64,000 nt of DNA from Dokdonella sp. (GTDB lineage Bacteria > Pseudomonadota > Gammaproteobacteria > Xanthomonadales > Rhodanobacteraceae), in NCBI RefSeq assembly GCF_019634845.1, contig NZ_JAHCAQ010000001.1, positions 248,001 to 312,000 of the forward strand, read 5' to 3'. Below the pieces are notes generated by a model. The model saw only the letters and a program-made list of their open reading frames with translations, was not told where the DNA came from and ran no database searches. This document shows, piece by piece, positions 18,520 to 28,494 of the stretch; positions within the stretch are counted from its first letter, which is position 1; each line of letters opens with the position of its first letter. A program made the translations under genes and the position numbers.

Positions 18520-18671
18520 TCCGCAGCGTCGATCGTCGCGGCGCGGCCGTGGCGATCGACACCGTGCCTTTTCGTCCGCATGCGGTGGCGCATCCGTCTG
18601 CCGCGACCCGGCCGCCTGCGTGACTGGGCGGCCGAGGGCGTCGGGCCGCGGCCCGCCTGCGGACCGGATGC

Positions 18672-19412
18672 TCAGCGCTGCAGGTAGTCGTACACGACTT
18701 CGCCGTAGGGCAGCAGCAGGTCGGCCTTGAGGTGCACTGCCGAGACGACCTCGCGCACCGGCAGGTCGGCGACCGGAGCGAGCGCATGCGCGAACAGTTG
18801 CAACGCGCCGGGGCCGCTCCAGGCGCCCTTGAACTGCACGCACTTCATCGCGTAGCGCACCAGCTCGCACACGCGCGGCGTGCCGTCGACATGCGGCATG
18901 ATCTTGAGCAGGAACGATGGCGCTTCGAGGCTTGCGATCGCCTTGCGCTCATCCATGCGCGAATACTTGTAGCCCATGGTGCCGATCGCGACGGGGATAT
19001 CGGAATAGCGCAGCACGCCCACCAGCGTGTCGCGGTGGACCTTGAGCTCGGGTTTGCCGAGTTTTTTGGGGAATCCCCACAGTTCGCGCCCACCGGCGGT
19101 CGGCGGATGGTCGTCGAGGAACATCATGCGCACGTAGCCGCCGTCCTCGCCGCGCAACCGCACCGGAATCACCTGGCCCGACTCGGTGTAGTCGCCGAAG
19201 CCGGTCGAGTCGGGCATGCGAATGAACTCGTACTTGACCAGCGGCTCGGTCACCTCCAGCGGCGCCGGCACCACGCGGCGCAGCGCCTCGGGATCGGTGC
19301 GGTAGGTGACCACCAGATACTCGCGGTCGACGAACAGGTACGGCCCGGGCGGATAGGCCGGATTGTCGATCGGCATTGCAAAGGCTTGTTGGCGAACCTC
19401 GTCCTCGGTCAT
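18672..19412 (-). CDS. adc: Acetoacetate decarboxylase family protein
   Basis: 246 residues. The Schiff-base lysine motif is GFPKKLGKP (K116, with K117 as the neighbour that lowers its pKa), as in Clostridium ADC; also ARG/Glu segments [20 protein letters not shown]. The expected reaction is acetoacetate to acetone plus CO2, although many proteobacterial members of the family act on other beta-keto acids. It lies alone and converges on htpG. ATG 19412 was chosen since a GGAG sits about ten bases upstream; longer upstream frames read antisense to the aminotransferase. Confidence 0.85.
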   Translation of the reverse strand: MTEDEVRQQAFAMPIDNPAYPPGPYLFVDREYLVVTYRTDPEALRRVVPAPLEVTEPLVKYEFIRMPDSTGFGDYTESGQVIPVRLRGEDGGYVRMMFLDDHPPTAGGRELWGFPKKLGKPELKVHRDTLVGVLRYSDIPVAIGTMGYKYSRMDERKAIASLEAPSFLLKIMPHVDGTPRVCELVRYAMKCVQFKGAWSGPGALQLFAHALAPVADLPVREVVSAVHLKADLLLPYGEVVYDYLQR

Positions 19413-19544
19413 GGCATGCTCCGGTGTCGGAATGAACTGGCGTGGTATACGCCGGCGTGACTGAACCCCGCGCAAGCCAAGGCGGCAGCGGAGCCGCGTG
19501 CTAGCATCGTCGTTCCGCTTTCGCATCACGGTGTGCGCCACGCC

Positions 19545-20693
19545 ATGCAGATCCAGACCAAGCTGCCCAAGGTCGGCACCACGATTTTCACGGTGATGAG
19601 CCAGCTCGCGCTCGAGCACAAGGCGATCAACCTCGGTCAGGGCTTCCCCGATTTCGACGGCCCGCCCGCGTTGCGCGATGCGCTCACGCGCGCGATGGCG
19701 CAGGGGCGCAATCAGTACGCGCCGATGACCGGCGTGCCGGCGCTGCGCGAGGCGATCGCGCGCAAGACCGAGCGCCTGTATGGCCGCAAGGTCAATGCCG
19801 ATACCGAGATCACGGTGACGTCGGGGGCGACCGAGGCACTGTTCGCGGCGATTGCCGCGGTCGTGCAGGCCGGTGACGAGGTCATCGTGCTCGATCCGTG
19901 CTACGACAGTTACGATCCGGCCATCACGCTGTGCGGTGGCCGTGCCGTGCACGTGCCACTCGATCCGGCCAGCTTCCTGCCCGACTGGGCGCGCATCGAG
20001 GCCGCGGTGACGCCGCGCACGCGCCTCATCCTCGTCAACACGCCGCACAATCCCTGCGGCTCGGTGTTCAGCGCCGACGACGTCGCCGAGCTCGCCTCGC
20101 TGGCACGCAGCCACGACCTGTTCGTGGTCTCCGACGAGGTCTACGAGCACATCGTGTTCGACGCGGCTGCCCACCAGAGCGTGCTGCGCCACGCCGAGCT
20201 CGCCGAACGCAGCTTCGTGATCTCCTCGTTCGGCAAGACCTACCACTGCACCGGCTGGAAGATCGGCTACTGCATCGCGCCGCGGGCGCTGTCGGCCGAG
20301 TTCCGCAAGGTGCACCAGTACCTGACCTTCTGCACCTTCACGCCGGCGCAGTGGGCGCTGGCCGAAGTGCTCGAGGCCGACCCGCAGCACTACCTCGACC
20401 TGCCCGCGTTCTACCAGGCCAAACGCGACCATTTCCGCGCGCTGCTGGCGCGATCGAAGTTCAGGTTGCGTCCGGTGGGTGGCTCGTATTTCCAGATCGT
20501 CGACTACTCCGCGCTCAGCGACGCCGATGACCTTGCCTTCTGCGAATGGCTGGTCAAGGAAGGCGGCGTGGCGGCGATTCCGCTGTCCTCGTTCTACGAC
20601 GAACCGCCGCCGGGACAGCGCCTGGTGCGGCTGTGCTTTGCCAAGAGTGAGGCACTGCTCGAGGAAGCCGCGCAGCGACTCGAGGCCCTGTGA
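19545..20693 (+). CDS. ybdL: Methionine aminotransferase (YbdL type, class I/II PLP)
   Basis: 382 residues (YbdL has 386). It has the PLP lysine K231 in [31 protein letters not shown] and the start [17 protein letters not shown] typical of the YbdL/kynurenine aminotransferase group. These enzymes transaminate methionine, or make it from 4-methylthio-2-oxobutanoate, often with glutamine as amino donor. The omega-amidase gene starts one base after the stop, which fits: glutamine transamination yields 2-oxoglutaramate, the omega-amidase substrate. ATG 19545 is preferred to GTG 19533. A TAGCAT box lies at 19502. Confidence 0.88.
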   Translation: MQIQTKLPKVGTTIFTVMSQLALEHKAINLGQGFPDFDGPPALRDALTRAMAQGRNQYAPMTGVPALREAIARKTERLYGRKVNADTEITVTSGATEALFAAIAAVVQAGDEVIVLDPCYDSYDPAITLCGGRAVHVPLDPASFLPDWARIEAAVTPRTRLILVNTPHNPCGSVFSADDVAELASLARSHDLFVVSDEVYEHIVFDAAAHQSVLRHAELAERSFVISSFGKTYHCTGWKIGYCIAPRALSAEFRKVHQYLTFCTFTPAQWALAEVLEADPQHYLDLPAFYQAKRDHFRALLARSKFRLRPVGGSYFQIVDYSALSDADDLAFCEWLVKEGGVAAIPLSSFYDEPPPGQRLVRLCFAKSEALLEEAAQRLEAL

Positions 20694-20694
20694 C

Positions 20695-21498
20695 ATGACC
20701 ACGCCGCAGCCATTGCGCGTTGCGCTGGTGCAGGGTGCCACGCGCTGGCACGATCCGGCCGCCAACCGCGACTACTACGGGCAACTCATCGCGCCGCTGC
20801 GCGGCAGCGACCTCGTGGTGCTGCCCGAAACCTTCACCAGCGGCTTCTCCAACGAGGCGATCCACTCCGCCGAGGACATGGACGGCCCGACCGTGGCCTG
20901 GCTGGCGGCACAGGCGCGCCGGCTCGATGCCGCAGTCTGCGGCAGCGTGCAGTTGCGCGTGCGCGACCAGGTGTTCAACCGCCTGCTGTTCGCCACGCCT
21001 GACGGCGCGGTGCGTCACTACGACAAGCGCCACCTGTTCCGCCATGCCGACGAGCACAAGCGCTACGCAGCCGGCAGCGAGCGCATCGTGCTCGAGTGGC
21101 GCGGCTGGCGCATCGCCCTCATGGTCTGCTACGACCTGCGCTTTCCGGTGTGGTCGCGCAACCGCTACGACGAGGCTGCGCAGCGCTTCGACTACGACCT
21201 CGTCGTCTACGTCGCCAACTGGCCGAGCGCGCGGCGTCACGCCTGGCGCACGCTGCTCGCCGCGCGCGCGATCGAGAACCTCGCCTTTTGCGTCGGCGTC
21301 AACCGCGTCGGCTACGACGGCAACGACCTGCACTACGCCGGCGACAGTGTCGCCCATGACTTCCTCGGTCAGCCGCTGGTCGAGGTCGGCGCGCAGGAAC
21401 AGGTGGTGACGGTGGCGCTCGACGCAGCCGCGCTGGCCGCGCATCGCGAGCGCTTCCCGGCGTGGCTGGATGCCGACCGCTTCGAGTTGAGTCCCTGA
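20695..21498 (+). CDS. yafV: Omega-amidase (YafV/Nit2-type nitrilase)
   Basis: 267 residues of the nitrilase superfamily with the complete triad: E45 in [10 protein letters not shown]111 in HYDKRHLF, C145 in [11 protein letters not shown]. The SGFSNEAIH and [20 protein letters not shown] segments are typical of YafV/Nit2. It hydrolyses 2-oxoglutaramate or 2-oxosuccinamate to the dicarboxylate and ammonia, pulling the preceding transamination forward. One base separates it from the aminotransferase. Confidence 0.9.
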   Translation: MTTPQPLRVALVQGATRWHDPAANRDYYGQLIAPLRGSDLVVLPETFTSGFSNEAIHSAEDMDGPTVAWLAAQARRLDAAVCGSVQLRVRDQVFNRLLFATPDGAVRHYDKRHLFRHADEHKRYAAGSERIVLEWRGWRIALMVCYDLRFPVWSRNRYDEAAQRFDYDLVVYVANWPSARRHAWRTLLAARAIENLAFCVGVNRVGYDGNDLHYAGDSVAHDFLGQPLVEVGAQEQVVTVALDAAALAAHRERFPAWLDADRFELSP

Positions 21499-21535
21499 AC
21501 CCCGCGACCGTGCCGCGAGGCACAAGGCAAGACCG

Positions 21536-23269
21536 ATGGCCGAGCCATTGCCGCTGACCGCCCGTGACCGGCGCGAACTGATCTGGTTTCTGCTGCTCGC
21601 GCTGCTGCTGCTGGCCGCGGGCATCGGCCTGCGCGATCCGTGGCCGGCCGACGAGCCGCGCTTCGTGCTGGTGGCGCGGCAGATGTTCGAATCGGGCGAC
21701 TGGCTGTTCCCGCATCGCGGCAGTGAGCTGTACTCGGACAAGCCGCCCGTGATGTTCTGGCTCATGGGACTCGCCCATGCACTGGTGCGCAACTGGCGCG
21801 TGGCCTTCCTGCTGCCGTCGCTGGCGGCCGGCATGGCGACGCTGGCGTTGACCTGGGATCTCGGACGGCGCCTGTGGAATCCGCGCGCCGGGCTGTACAG
21901 CGCCATCGCGGTGCTGTTCGCGTTCCAGTTCCTGTACCAGGTCAAGCGCGCGCAGATCGATCCGCTCGTCATGGGCTGGATCACGCTCGCCAACTGGGGC
22001 CTGTTGCTGCACTGCCTGCGCGGGCCGAACTGGCGCGCCTATTGGCTGGGCTGTTTCGCCGCCGGCGTCGGCGTCATCACCAAGGGGGTGGGCGTGCTCG
22101 CGCTGCTCATGCTGCTGCCGTATGCGTGGGCGCGCGTGCGCGGCTGGGACGGCGTCACGCGCACCCGCGGCGAAGCCGGGCGCTGGGCGCTCGGTGCGGT
22201 CGCGTTCCTCGCGCCGATCCTGCTGTGGGGCGGCGCCGTGCTGATCGCGGCCAGCATGCACGGCACGGCCGAGTACGCCGGCTACGTCGATGACCTGTTC
22301 CTGCGCCAGACGGCCGGGCGCTACGCGCGCTCGTGGGCGCATGTGCAGCCGGTGTGGTACTTCCTGCCGGTGGTGCTGTTCAACTGGTTGCCGCTGTCGC
22401 TGGCCTATCCGGCGGCCCTGCCGCGCTGGTGGCATGCGCTGCGCGCGCGCGAGCCGCGCGTGATGCTGCCGCTGGCATGGAGCCTGTTGCTGCTGGTGTT
22501 CTTCAGCATCCCCAGCGGCAAGCGTGACGTGTACCTCATGCCGGCGCTGCCAATGGTGGCGTTGTCGATCGCGCCGTGGTGGCAGCAGATCGTGGCAAGC
22601 CGCTGGCTGCGCCTGGGCGCGCTCATGCTCACGCTCGCCATCGGCCTGTTGTGCCTGGTGGTCGGCAGCCTGGCGTGGGGCGGTCATCTGCCGGCGGCGC
22701 AGAAATTCCTCGCCCAGCGCGAGCTCGGCGCCGACGCACATCTCGTGTGGGGCGTGGTGATCGCCGTCGGCGCGGGTTTCGTCGCCGCGGCCGCGCTGCT
22801 GCGCCTGCGCGGCGGCGTGGTCGCGCTGCTCGCGGGCAGCGCCTGGCTGTGGTTGCTGATCGGCTTCGTCGTGCAGCCGGTGCTCAATGACTCGAGTTCG
22901 GCCGCAGGCCTCATGCGCGCCGCACGCGAACTGGCCGGGCCCGGCGTCGAGCTCGGCCTGGTGGCGTGGAAGGAGCAGAACCTGCTGATGGCGGTCGGGC
23001 CGGTGCGCGATTTCGGCTTCCGCGCGCCGTGGCAGCAGCAGTACACGCGCGCGGCGCAGTGGCTGGCCGTGGCGCCGCAGCAGCGGCGCATCTTCATCCT
23101 CGAGGACGCGATGCGGCGCATGGGTCGCTGCGTCGATACCACGCACGCGCAGTACATCGGCCACGCCAATCGCCGCGAGTGGTGGCTGCTCGGCGCCGAT
23201 GCGGTCGTGCCCGGTTGCGTGCCGGCTGCCGACCCCGCGGCGGCGGCTGACGAAGAGGCCGATCCCTGA
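21536..23269 (+). CDS. ArnT-like membrane glycosyltransferase (GT83/PMT family)
   Basis: 577 residues with about twelve transmembrane segments. The first periplasmic loop has the catalytic acidic motif WPADEPRFVLVARQM and later SDKPPVMFWLMGLAHAL, both typical of ArnT and related GT-C enzymes that use undecaprenyl-phosphate sugars. ArnT adds 4-amino-4-deoxyarabinose to lipid A; without other arn genes nearby the sugar and acceptor are uncertain. It follows yafV by 37 bases on the same strand. Confidence 0.82.
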   Translation: MAEPLPLTARDRRELIWFLLLALLLLAAGIGLRDPWPADEPRFVLVARQMFESGDWLFPHRGSELYSDKPPVMFWLMGLAHALVRNWRVAFLLPSLAAGMATLALTWDLGRRLWNPRAGLYSAIAVLFAFQFLYQVKRAQIDPLVMGWITLANWGLLLHCLRGPNWRAYWLGCFAAGVGVITKGVGVLALLMLLPYAWARVRGWDGVTRTRGEAGRWALGAVAFLAPILLWGGAVLIAASMHGTAEYAGYVDDLFLRQTAGRYARSWAHVQPVWYFLPVVLFNWLPLSLAYPAALPRWWHALRAREPRVMLPLAWSLLLLVFFSIPSGKRDVYLMPALPMVALSIAPWWQQIVASRWLRLGALMLTLAIGLLCLVVGSLAWGGHLPAAQKFLAQRELGADAHLVWGVVIAVGAGFVAAAALLRLRGGVVALLAGSAWLWLLIGFVVQPVLNDSSSAAGLMRAARELAGPGVELGLVAWKEQNLLMAVGPVRDFGFRAPWQQQYTRAAQWLAVAPQQRRIFILEDAMRRMGRCVDTTHAQYIGHANRREWWLLGADAVVPGCVPAADPAAAADEEADP

Positions 23270-23279
23270 GCGCAGGCGC

Positions 23280-23285
23280 TAGAAT
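23280..23285 (+). promoter_or_regulatory. -10-like box upstream of yceH
   Basis: TAGAAT within CGCTAGAATCGGCG, 30 bases before the yceH start. No clear -35. Confidence 0.4.
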
Positions 23286-23315
23286 CGGCGCCAGTGCAAT
23301 GGCGGAGGCCGGGCG

Positions 23316-23993
23316 ATGGACGAGGGGCAGGTGGTTGCCGGCGCGGACGCGGCGCTCGATGCGGTCGAGGCGCGCATCCTCGGTTGCCTCATCGAGAAGC
23401 AGGCGACCACCCCCGAGCTGTATCCGCTGACGCTCAACGCGCTGGTCGCTGCCTGCAACCAGAAGACCAGCCGCGAGCCGGTGATGCAGCTCGAGCCCGG
23501 CGTGGTCGGCCATACGCTGCGCGTGCTCGAAGGCAAGGGACTCGTGCGCGTGGCGGCCTCCTCGCAGCGTGCGCAGCGCTACGAGCACCGCTTCGAAAGC
23601 CGCTGGAACGTGACCGCGCGCCAGCGCGCGGTGCTCTGCGTGATGCTGCTGCGCGGTCCGCAGACGGTGGCCGAACTGCTCACGCGCGGCGAGCGGCTGG
23701 CCGATTTCCCGGGACTGGATGACGTGCGCGACACGCTCGAGCGGCTGCTGCAACGCGAACCCGCGCTGGTCACGGCGCTGCCGTTGGCGCCGGGCCAGCG
23801 CGAGATCCGCTACATGCATCTGCTCGGCGGTCCGATCGATCTCGAGGCGCTCGCCGCGGCCAGCGCCGCTGCACCACGCGAACCCGCCGCCGGCGCGCTC
23901 GCCGACCGCGTCGAACAACTCGAAGCCGAAGTCGCCGAACTGCGCGCGCAGGTCGAGGCGCTGCGCCAGCGCCTTGATGCCGTCGGCGCCTGA
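23316..23993 (+). CDS. yceH: YceH (UPF0502/DUF480) winged-helix protein
   Basis: 225 residues. The DUF480 signature is complete: ARILGCLIEKQATTPELYPL, NALVAACNQKTSREPVM and RGPQTVAELLTRGERL, forming two winged-helix domains, then a C-terminal coiled coil (residues about 195-222, VEQLEAEVAELRAQVEALRQ). Conserved in proteobacteria; the precise role is unknown, with a DNA-binding fold. GGCGGAGG sits about ten bases before the ATG. Confidence 0.9.
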   Translation: MDEGQVVAGADAALDAVEARILGCLIEKQATTPELYPLTLNALVAACNQKTSREPVMQLEPGVVGHTLRVLEGKGLVRVAASSQRAQRYEHRFESRWNVTARQRAVLCVMLLRGPQTVAELLTRGERLADFPGLDDVRDTLERLLQREPALVTALPLAPGQREIRYMHLLGGPIDLEALAAASAAAPREPAAGALADRVEQLEAEVAELRAQVEALRQRLDAVGA

Positions 23994-24090
23994 GGCCACG
24001 CCGGCAGCCGGTGCAGGCATGCCTTTCGGCGCATGGGCGGCGGGCCGCTTGCAGGCACACTGCGCGTTGTCCTGGGCGCGGAGCATGGCG

Positions 24091-26520
24091 ATGAATCGGA
24101 TGGCGATCGGTGTCTGCGCGCTGCTGGCGCTGGGCATGTGCAACGCGGGCGCGGTCGAGACAGCGGCGGGTAAGGCCGCGCCGGCGGTGACGGTGGCGGC
24201 GGCGACCCAGGGGATGGCGCATCAGCCGGGTTTCCTCGACGTCTACCGCGACGAGGCCAAGGGCCGCGTGCTGCTTGGGCTGCGCGACTTCGACCAGCCG
24301 TTCCTGCTGCTGAGTTCGCTGCCGGCGGCGCTGGGCTCCAACGACATCGGCCTCGATCGCGGCCAGAGCAGCGAGTCGCACCGGGTCGAGTTCCGCCGCA
24401 TCGGCGCGCGCGTCTACCTGGTCGAGGACAACACGCGCTTCCGCGCGGCGACGAGCGATGCCGACGAGGCTGCCAGTGTGCGCGAGGCCTTCCCCGAATC
24501 GGTCCTCTGGGCCGGCGACGTGATCGCGCAGGGGCAGGGCGTGGCGCTGGTCGATGCGACCTCGCTGCTGGTGAGCGATCGCCACGGCGTTGCGGCGCGG
24601 CTGGAGTGGGCCAAGCAGGGTCGCTACGAAGTCGATCCGCAGCGCAGCGCGCCCGTGCTCGCGCAGGCGCGCAGCTTTCCCGACAACACCGAGCTCGAGG
24701 CCATGCTCACGTTCAAGGGTCCGGGCGAGGGGCGCTACGTGCGTGACGTGGCGATGGATGCGCAAAGCCTCACGCTGCGCCAGCATCTGAGTTTCGTGCG
24801 CCTGCCGCCGCCCGGCTACACGCCGCGCGCGTTCCATCCGGCCTCGGGCGGGCTCAGCGTGGGCTGGGTCGATTTCGCGCAGCCGCTCGCGGCGAGCGTC
24901 GACCAGCGCGTACAGCCGCGCTTCCGCCTCGAGAAGATCGATGCGGCCGGCCATGTGCGCAAGCCGATCGTGTTCTACCTTGACCGCGGCACGCCCGAGC
25001 CGGTGCGTTCGGCCTTGCTCGAGGGCGCCAACTGGTGGCGCAGTGCGTTCGACAAGGCCGGCTTCAAGGATGCCTTCCGCGCCGAGCTGCTGCCCGAGGG
25101 CGTCGACCCGATGGACGTGCGCTACAACCTCATCAGCTGGGCCCATCGCGCCACGCGCGGCTGGTCCTACGGCCAGCCCATCGTCGACCCGCGCACGGGC
25201 GAGATCATCCGCGGCAACGTCACGCTCGGCTCGCAGCGCGTGCGCCAGGACATCCTCATCGCCGAGACCCTGCTCGCGCCCTACGACAAGGCCGACTCGG
25301 CCGCGCTCGCCGACCAGGCGCAGCAGATGGCACTGGCGCGGCTGCGCCAGCTCGGCGCGCACGAGGTCGGGCATGCGCTCGGCTTTGCCCACAACTTCGC
25401 GGCGAGCCGCCACGGCAACGGTTCGGTGATGGACTACCCGCATCCGCTGCTCAAGGCCAATGCCGACGGTACGCTGTCGCTGGCCGACGCCTATGGCGTG
25501 GGGCTGGGGCCGTGGGACGACTTCATCGTCGCCCACGCCTATGCGCAGTTTGCGCCGGGCGACGAGCAGGCTGCACTGGCACGGCTGCGCGCGGCCATCG
25601 TGCAGGCCGGCTACGCGTACTTCAGCGACCAGGACACGCGCAGTCCCGGTGATGCCGAGCCCGATGGGCTGCTGTGGGATTCCGGGCCCGACACGCTGCA
25701 AACCTTCGATGCACTGCTGACGGCGCGCGCGACGGCGCTGCGCGGCTTTTCGGCCGGCGTGCTGCCGCCGCAGCGTCAGGTCGGCGAGCTCGAGGCGCGC
25801 CTGGTGCCGCTCTACCTGCTGCATCGCTACCAGACCGAGGCGGTGGCGCGTCTGCTTGGCGGCGCGGGCTATGCCTATGCCACGGCCGGCGACCATCGCG
25901 CCGGCACCACGCCGGTGGCGGCCGCGCGCCAGCGCGCCGCACTGGCGCGCCTGGTGGCCACGCTCGGCGCCGATACGCTGGCGCTGCCGACCAGCGTGCT
26001 CGACCTGCTGACACCGCCGGCTGGCGAATACGCGCGCAACCGCGAGTATTTCGCCACGCGCATGGATCCGCTGTTCGATCCGCTGGCCGCCGCCGCTGCC
26101 GCCGCGGCGCAGACCACGCTGTTCCTGTTCGCACCCGAGCGGCTCAACCGCCTGGCCTGGCAGCATGCGCGCGATGCGCAGCAGCCAGGCGTTGCCGACA
26201 CACTGGCGGCGGTGTTTGCCGGCACCTGGCAGCAGGCGCCGCGCGGCGACGCGGCGGCCGCGGTGCAGGACGCGGCCAACTGGGTCGTGCTCGATGCGCT
26301 GCTGCACGTGCTCGACGAGGGCAAGCTGCATGCGCAGGTGGCCGCGCAGGTGCGCGCGAGCCTGCAGCAGTGGCAGGGCGAACTCGGCAAGGCGCGCGGC
26401 GAGGCGCCCGCGCGCGCGAGCCGCAGTGCCGCCGCCGACCTCATCGCGCGCTACCTCGCGGACCCGAAGTCGGTCACGCTGCGGCCGTTGCCGACGATCC
26501 CGCCGGGCGCACCGATCTGA
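24091..26520 (+). CDS. Exported zinc-dependent metalloprotease (DUF5117/DUF5118 type)
   Basis: 809 residues with a signal peptide (AIGVCALLALGMCNAGA). The metzincin zinc site HEVGHALGFAHNF gives H424, E425, H428, H434, and the Met-turn follows in GSVMDYPHP. The N-terminal part (GFLDVYRDEAKGRVLLGL and LVEDNTRFRA) matches large periplasmic proteases annotated with DUF5117. Probably a periplasmic or outer-membrane-associated protease; substrates unknown. ATG 24091 is seven bases after GGAG; ATG 24085 is an alternative. Confidence 0.85.
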   Translation: MNRMAIGVCALLALGMCNAGAVETAAGKAAPAVTVAAATQGMAHQPGFLDVYRDEAKGRVLLGLRDFDQPFLLLSSLPAALGSNDIGLDRGQSSESHRVEFRRIGARVYLVEDNTRFRAATSDADEAASVREAFPESVLWAGDVIAQGQGVALVDATSLLVSDRHGVAARLEWAKQGRYEVDPQRSAPVLAQARSFPDNTELEAMLTFKGPGEGRYVRDVAMDAQSLTLRQHLSFVRLPPPGYTPRAFHPASGGLSVGWVDFAQPLAASVDQRVQPRFRLEKIDAAGHVRKPIVFYLDRGTPEPVRSALLEGANWWRSAFDKAGFKDAFRAELLPEGVDPMDVRYNLISWAHRATRGWSYGQPIVDPRTGEIIRGNVTLGSQRVRQDILIAETLLAPYDKADSAALADQAQQMALARLRQLGAHEVGHALGFAHNFAASRHGNGSVMDYPHPLLKANADGTLSLADAYGVGLGPWDDFIVAHAYAQFAPGDEQAALARLRAAIVQAGYAYFSDQDTRSPGDAEPDGLLWDSGPDTLQTFDALLTARATALRGFSAGVLPPQRQVGELEARLVPLYLLHRYQTEAVARLLGGAGYAYATAGDHRAGTTPVAAARQRAALARLVATLGADTLALPTSVLDLLTPPAGEYARNREYFATRMDPLFDPLAAAAAAAAQTTLFLFAPERLNRLAWQHARDAQQPGVADTLAAVFAGTWQQAPRGDAAAAVQDAANWVVLDALLHVLDEGKLHAQVAAQVRASLQQWQGELGKARGEAPARASRSAAADLIARYLADPKSVTLRPLPTIPPGAPI

Positions 26521-26585
26521 CCTGCACGGCGCGCGGCAGTGGCGCCGCGATCGCGCGCGGTCGAGCGACGTGGCCGCCGAGGCGG

Positions 26586-27068
26586 TCAGAGCAGGGCGCT
26601 CGCCTCGGGCCAGTGGCGGCTCAGGATGGCTGCTGCGCCCGGATCGTCGGCCAGCAGCGCGAAGCCGGTCGGCTCGAATGCGGGCGCGACGCTGCAACCG
26701 ACCAGCGCATAGTCGCCGAGCGGCCGCGCCGCCTGCCAGCAGCCGGCCGGCACCACGATGAGCGGGCAGGTGCCATGCGCATCGGGACGGCCGAGTCGCC
26801 GGCGCACCAGCGCGTTGACCTCGGCATCGAAGATCGACAGTTCCAGCGCATCGCCTTCGACATGGTGCCATGCCTCGTCGGCGTCGATGCGATGCCAGCG
26901 GCTGAGTTCGCCGGCGGCGAGCAGGTAGTGGATCGCGCTTGCCAGTGGCCGCTCGCGCTCGCCGTCGCGGAACTGGCGTTGCGCCACGTGGGTGCGGCGG
27001 TAGTGGCCGCCTTCGACGTGGGGGACGAGATCGAGCAGGCCGATCAGCTCGCGGGCGCGTGGATGCAT
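26586..27068 (-). CDS. Cupin superfamily protein (DUF985)
   Basis: 160 residues of the cupin_5/DUF985 type: LDLVPHVEGGHYRRTHVAQ, SAIHYLLAAGELSRWHRIDA with DEAWHH, and APAFEPTGFALLADDP. The single cupin barrel keeps the His/Glu pattern usually binding a metal. Function is unknown in this family. It follows hslO by five bases on the same strand, so the two are probably co-transcribed; a TTG at 27077 overlapping the hslO stop is an alternative start. Confidence 0.85.
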   Translation of the reverse strand: MHPRARELIGLLDLVPHVEGGHYRRTHVAQRQFRDGERERPLASAIHYLLAAGELSRWHRIDADEAWHHVEGDALELSIFDAEVNALVRRRLGRPDAHGTCPLIVVPAGCWQAARPLGDYALVGCSVAPAFEPTGFALLADDPGAAAILSRHWPEASALL

Positions 27069-27073
27069 GGCGC

Positions 27074-27943
27074 TCAATGCCGCGTCGTCGCGGCCGGTGG
27101 TTCACTCGCGAACAGCATGGCCACCTCGTCGGAATCGAACACGTAACGGCGATTGCAGAACTCGCAATCCACCTGCAGCGAGCCCTGTTCGGCCAGCGCC
27201 GCCGCACATTCGGCCTCACCGAGCGAGTGCAGCATGTCGGCCACGCGCTGCCGCGAACAACTGCAGCCGAAGGCCAGTGGTTGCGGTTCCTGCAGGCGTA
27301 CGTCCTCCTCGTGGAACAGACGCAGCAGCAATGTCGCAACCGGCACGCGCGCGAGCTCGTCGCTGCCGAGCGTGGCCAGCAGGTGGTTGACGCGGTTCCA
27401 GCCGTCGGCGTCACGCACGCCGCCACCGCCGGCCGCCGCGACCTGCTGCAGCAGCAGGCCGGCGCAGTGATCGCCTTGCTGCACGAGCATGATGCGCGTG
27501 GGCAGTTGTTCGGAGCGCACGAAATAGTGCTCGAACGCCTGCGCCAGATCGCCGCCCTCGACCGGCACGATGCCCTGGTAGCGCGCCTGGGTCGTCTGGT
27601 TCTCGATCGTGATGGCCAGCCGCGCCTGTGGTTCCACGCGCGCCTCGTGCGCGCTCGCCGGCGCCGTCATGCGGGCGATGCCGCGCACGCGGCCGTCGTG
27701 GCTGCACTCGGCGAACAACAGCTTGAGCGCGCCGCTGTCCTGCAGCTGCACCGACAGCCGGCCGTCGAACTTGATCGAACTCGTGAACAGCGCGCTCGCC
27801 GCCAGCGCCTGGCCGAGCAGTTCACCGAGCGCGCCGGCATAGTCGCCGTGACTGCGCAGTTCCTGCCAGGCGGCATCGAGGCGGACGTGGGCGCCGCGCA
27901 CGCCGGCGCGGTCGAGCTGGAAGCGGGAGAGGGCGTCTTTCAT
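27074..27943 (-). CDS. hslO: Hsp33 redox-regulated holdase
   Basis: 289 residues. The redox zinc site is intact: C227 and C229 in FGCSCSRQRV and C260 and C263 in DCEFCNRRYVF, with the same 2/31/3 spacing as E. coli Hsp33 (C232, C234, C265, C268). Under oxidative stress plus heat the cysteines form disulfides, zinc is lost and the protein dimerises to hold unfolding proteins. The start at MKDALSRF was chosen by homology; the longer frame upstream runs into the antisense of the toxin-antitoxin remnant. Confidence 0.95.
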   Translation of the reverse strand: MKDALSRFQLDRAGVRGAHVRLDAAWQELRSHGDYAGALGELLGQALAASALFTSSIKFDGRLSVQLQDSGALKLLFAECSHDGRVRGIARMTAPASAHEARVEPQARLAITIENQTTQARYQGIVPVEGGDLAQAFEHYFVRSEQLPTRIMLVQQGDHCAGLLLQQVAAAGGGGVRDADGWNRVNHLLATLGSDELARVPVATLLLRLFHEEDVRLQEPQPLAFGCSCSRQRVADMLHSLGEAECAAALAEQGSLQVDCEFCNRRYVFDSDEVAMLFASEPPAATTRH

Positions 27944-28067
27944 GGGGCGCAGTGTATGGGGACGCGCGGGGGTGGTTGCAATGGCGTGGTCGGTTCCGTT
28001 CAACGATGCCTGACGATTCGAGTGACCGGCCCTTGGCCTCGACGACGGCTGGTTTCGAGGCGAGCGC

Positions 28068-28458
28068 ATGCACGTGGTACTGCGCAAATACGGCAACAGC
28101 ACGGTCGCGGTACTGCCGTCGGCGTTGCTCAGGGAACTCGGCCTGGCGGCGGGTCAGGCCATGGCGCTGGAGACCAACGCGCACGGACGTATCGTGCTTG
28201 CGCCGAGCCGCAACTACACGCTGGCCAAGCTCATCGCGCCGTGCGATCCCAAGGCCGAACCGCCGGCGGACAGGCGGCTGTGGGACGGCGCGCCGGCGGT
28301 CGGCAACGAAGCCTGGTGGTGGCGACGTTGCCCTGCTCGACACGATCCGCATGCTCGACTTCGTGGCACGCAAGGCGCGGCGCAGCGAGCGCGCGCCGGC
28401 CCTGATCATCGACGATGCGCGGGCGCGTCTGGCCGCGCTGCTTGCGCTGCCGCCCTGA
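28068..28458 (+). pseudogene. PemI/MazE antitoxin fused by deletion to a PemK/MazF toxin remnant
   Basis: Codons 28068-28316 encode a complete AbrB/MazE-type antitoxin: MHVVLRKYGNSTVAVLPSAL, then LAKLIAPCDP and the terminal WDGAPAVGNEAW typical of PemI/ChpBI. No stop follows. From 28315, in the +1 frame, comes DVALLDTIRMLDFVARKAR and ARARLAALLALPP, ending at TGA 28456-28458, which aligns with the last roughly 45 residues of MazF/PemK (E. coli MazF: GVALADQVKSIAWRARGA). About 65-70 codons of toxin start are missing. The antitoxin frame now reads on to 28580, antisense to mfd. A GAGG lies before the ATG. I infer an internal deletion that killed the toxin. Confidence 0.8.
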
Positions 28459-28494
28459 ACGCAGACTGGCGGCACCGGCGGAAGCGGCGCGACC

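Noticed and set aside
18642-18655. 14-base palindrome CGGGCCGCGGCCCG between htpG and adc
   Set aside because: Low-complexity GC palindrome with no loop or T-run; not distinguishable from background.
23770-27426. 1218-codon open frame on the minus strand
   Set aside because: It runs antisense through yceH, the zinc protease, the cupin and hslO; basic, low-complexity translation typical of GC-rich shadow frames.
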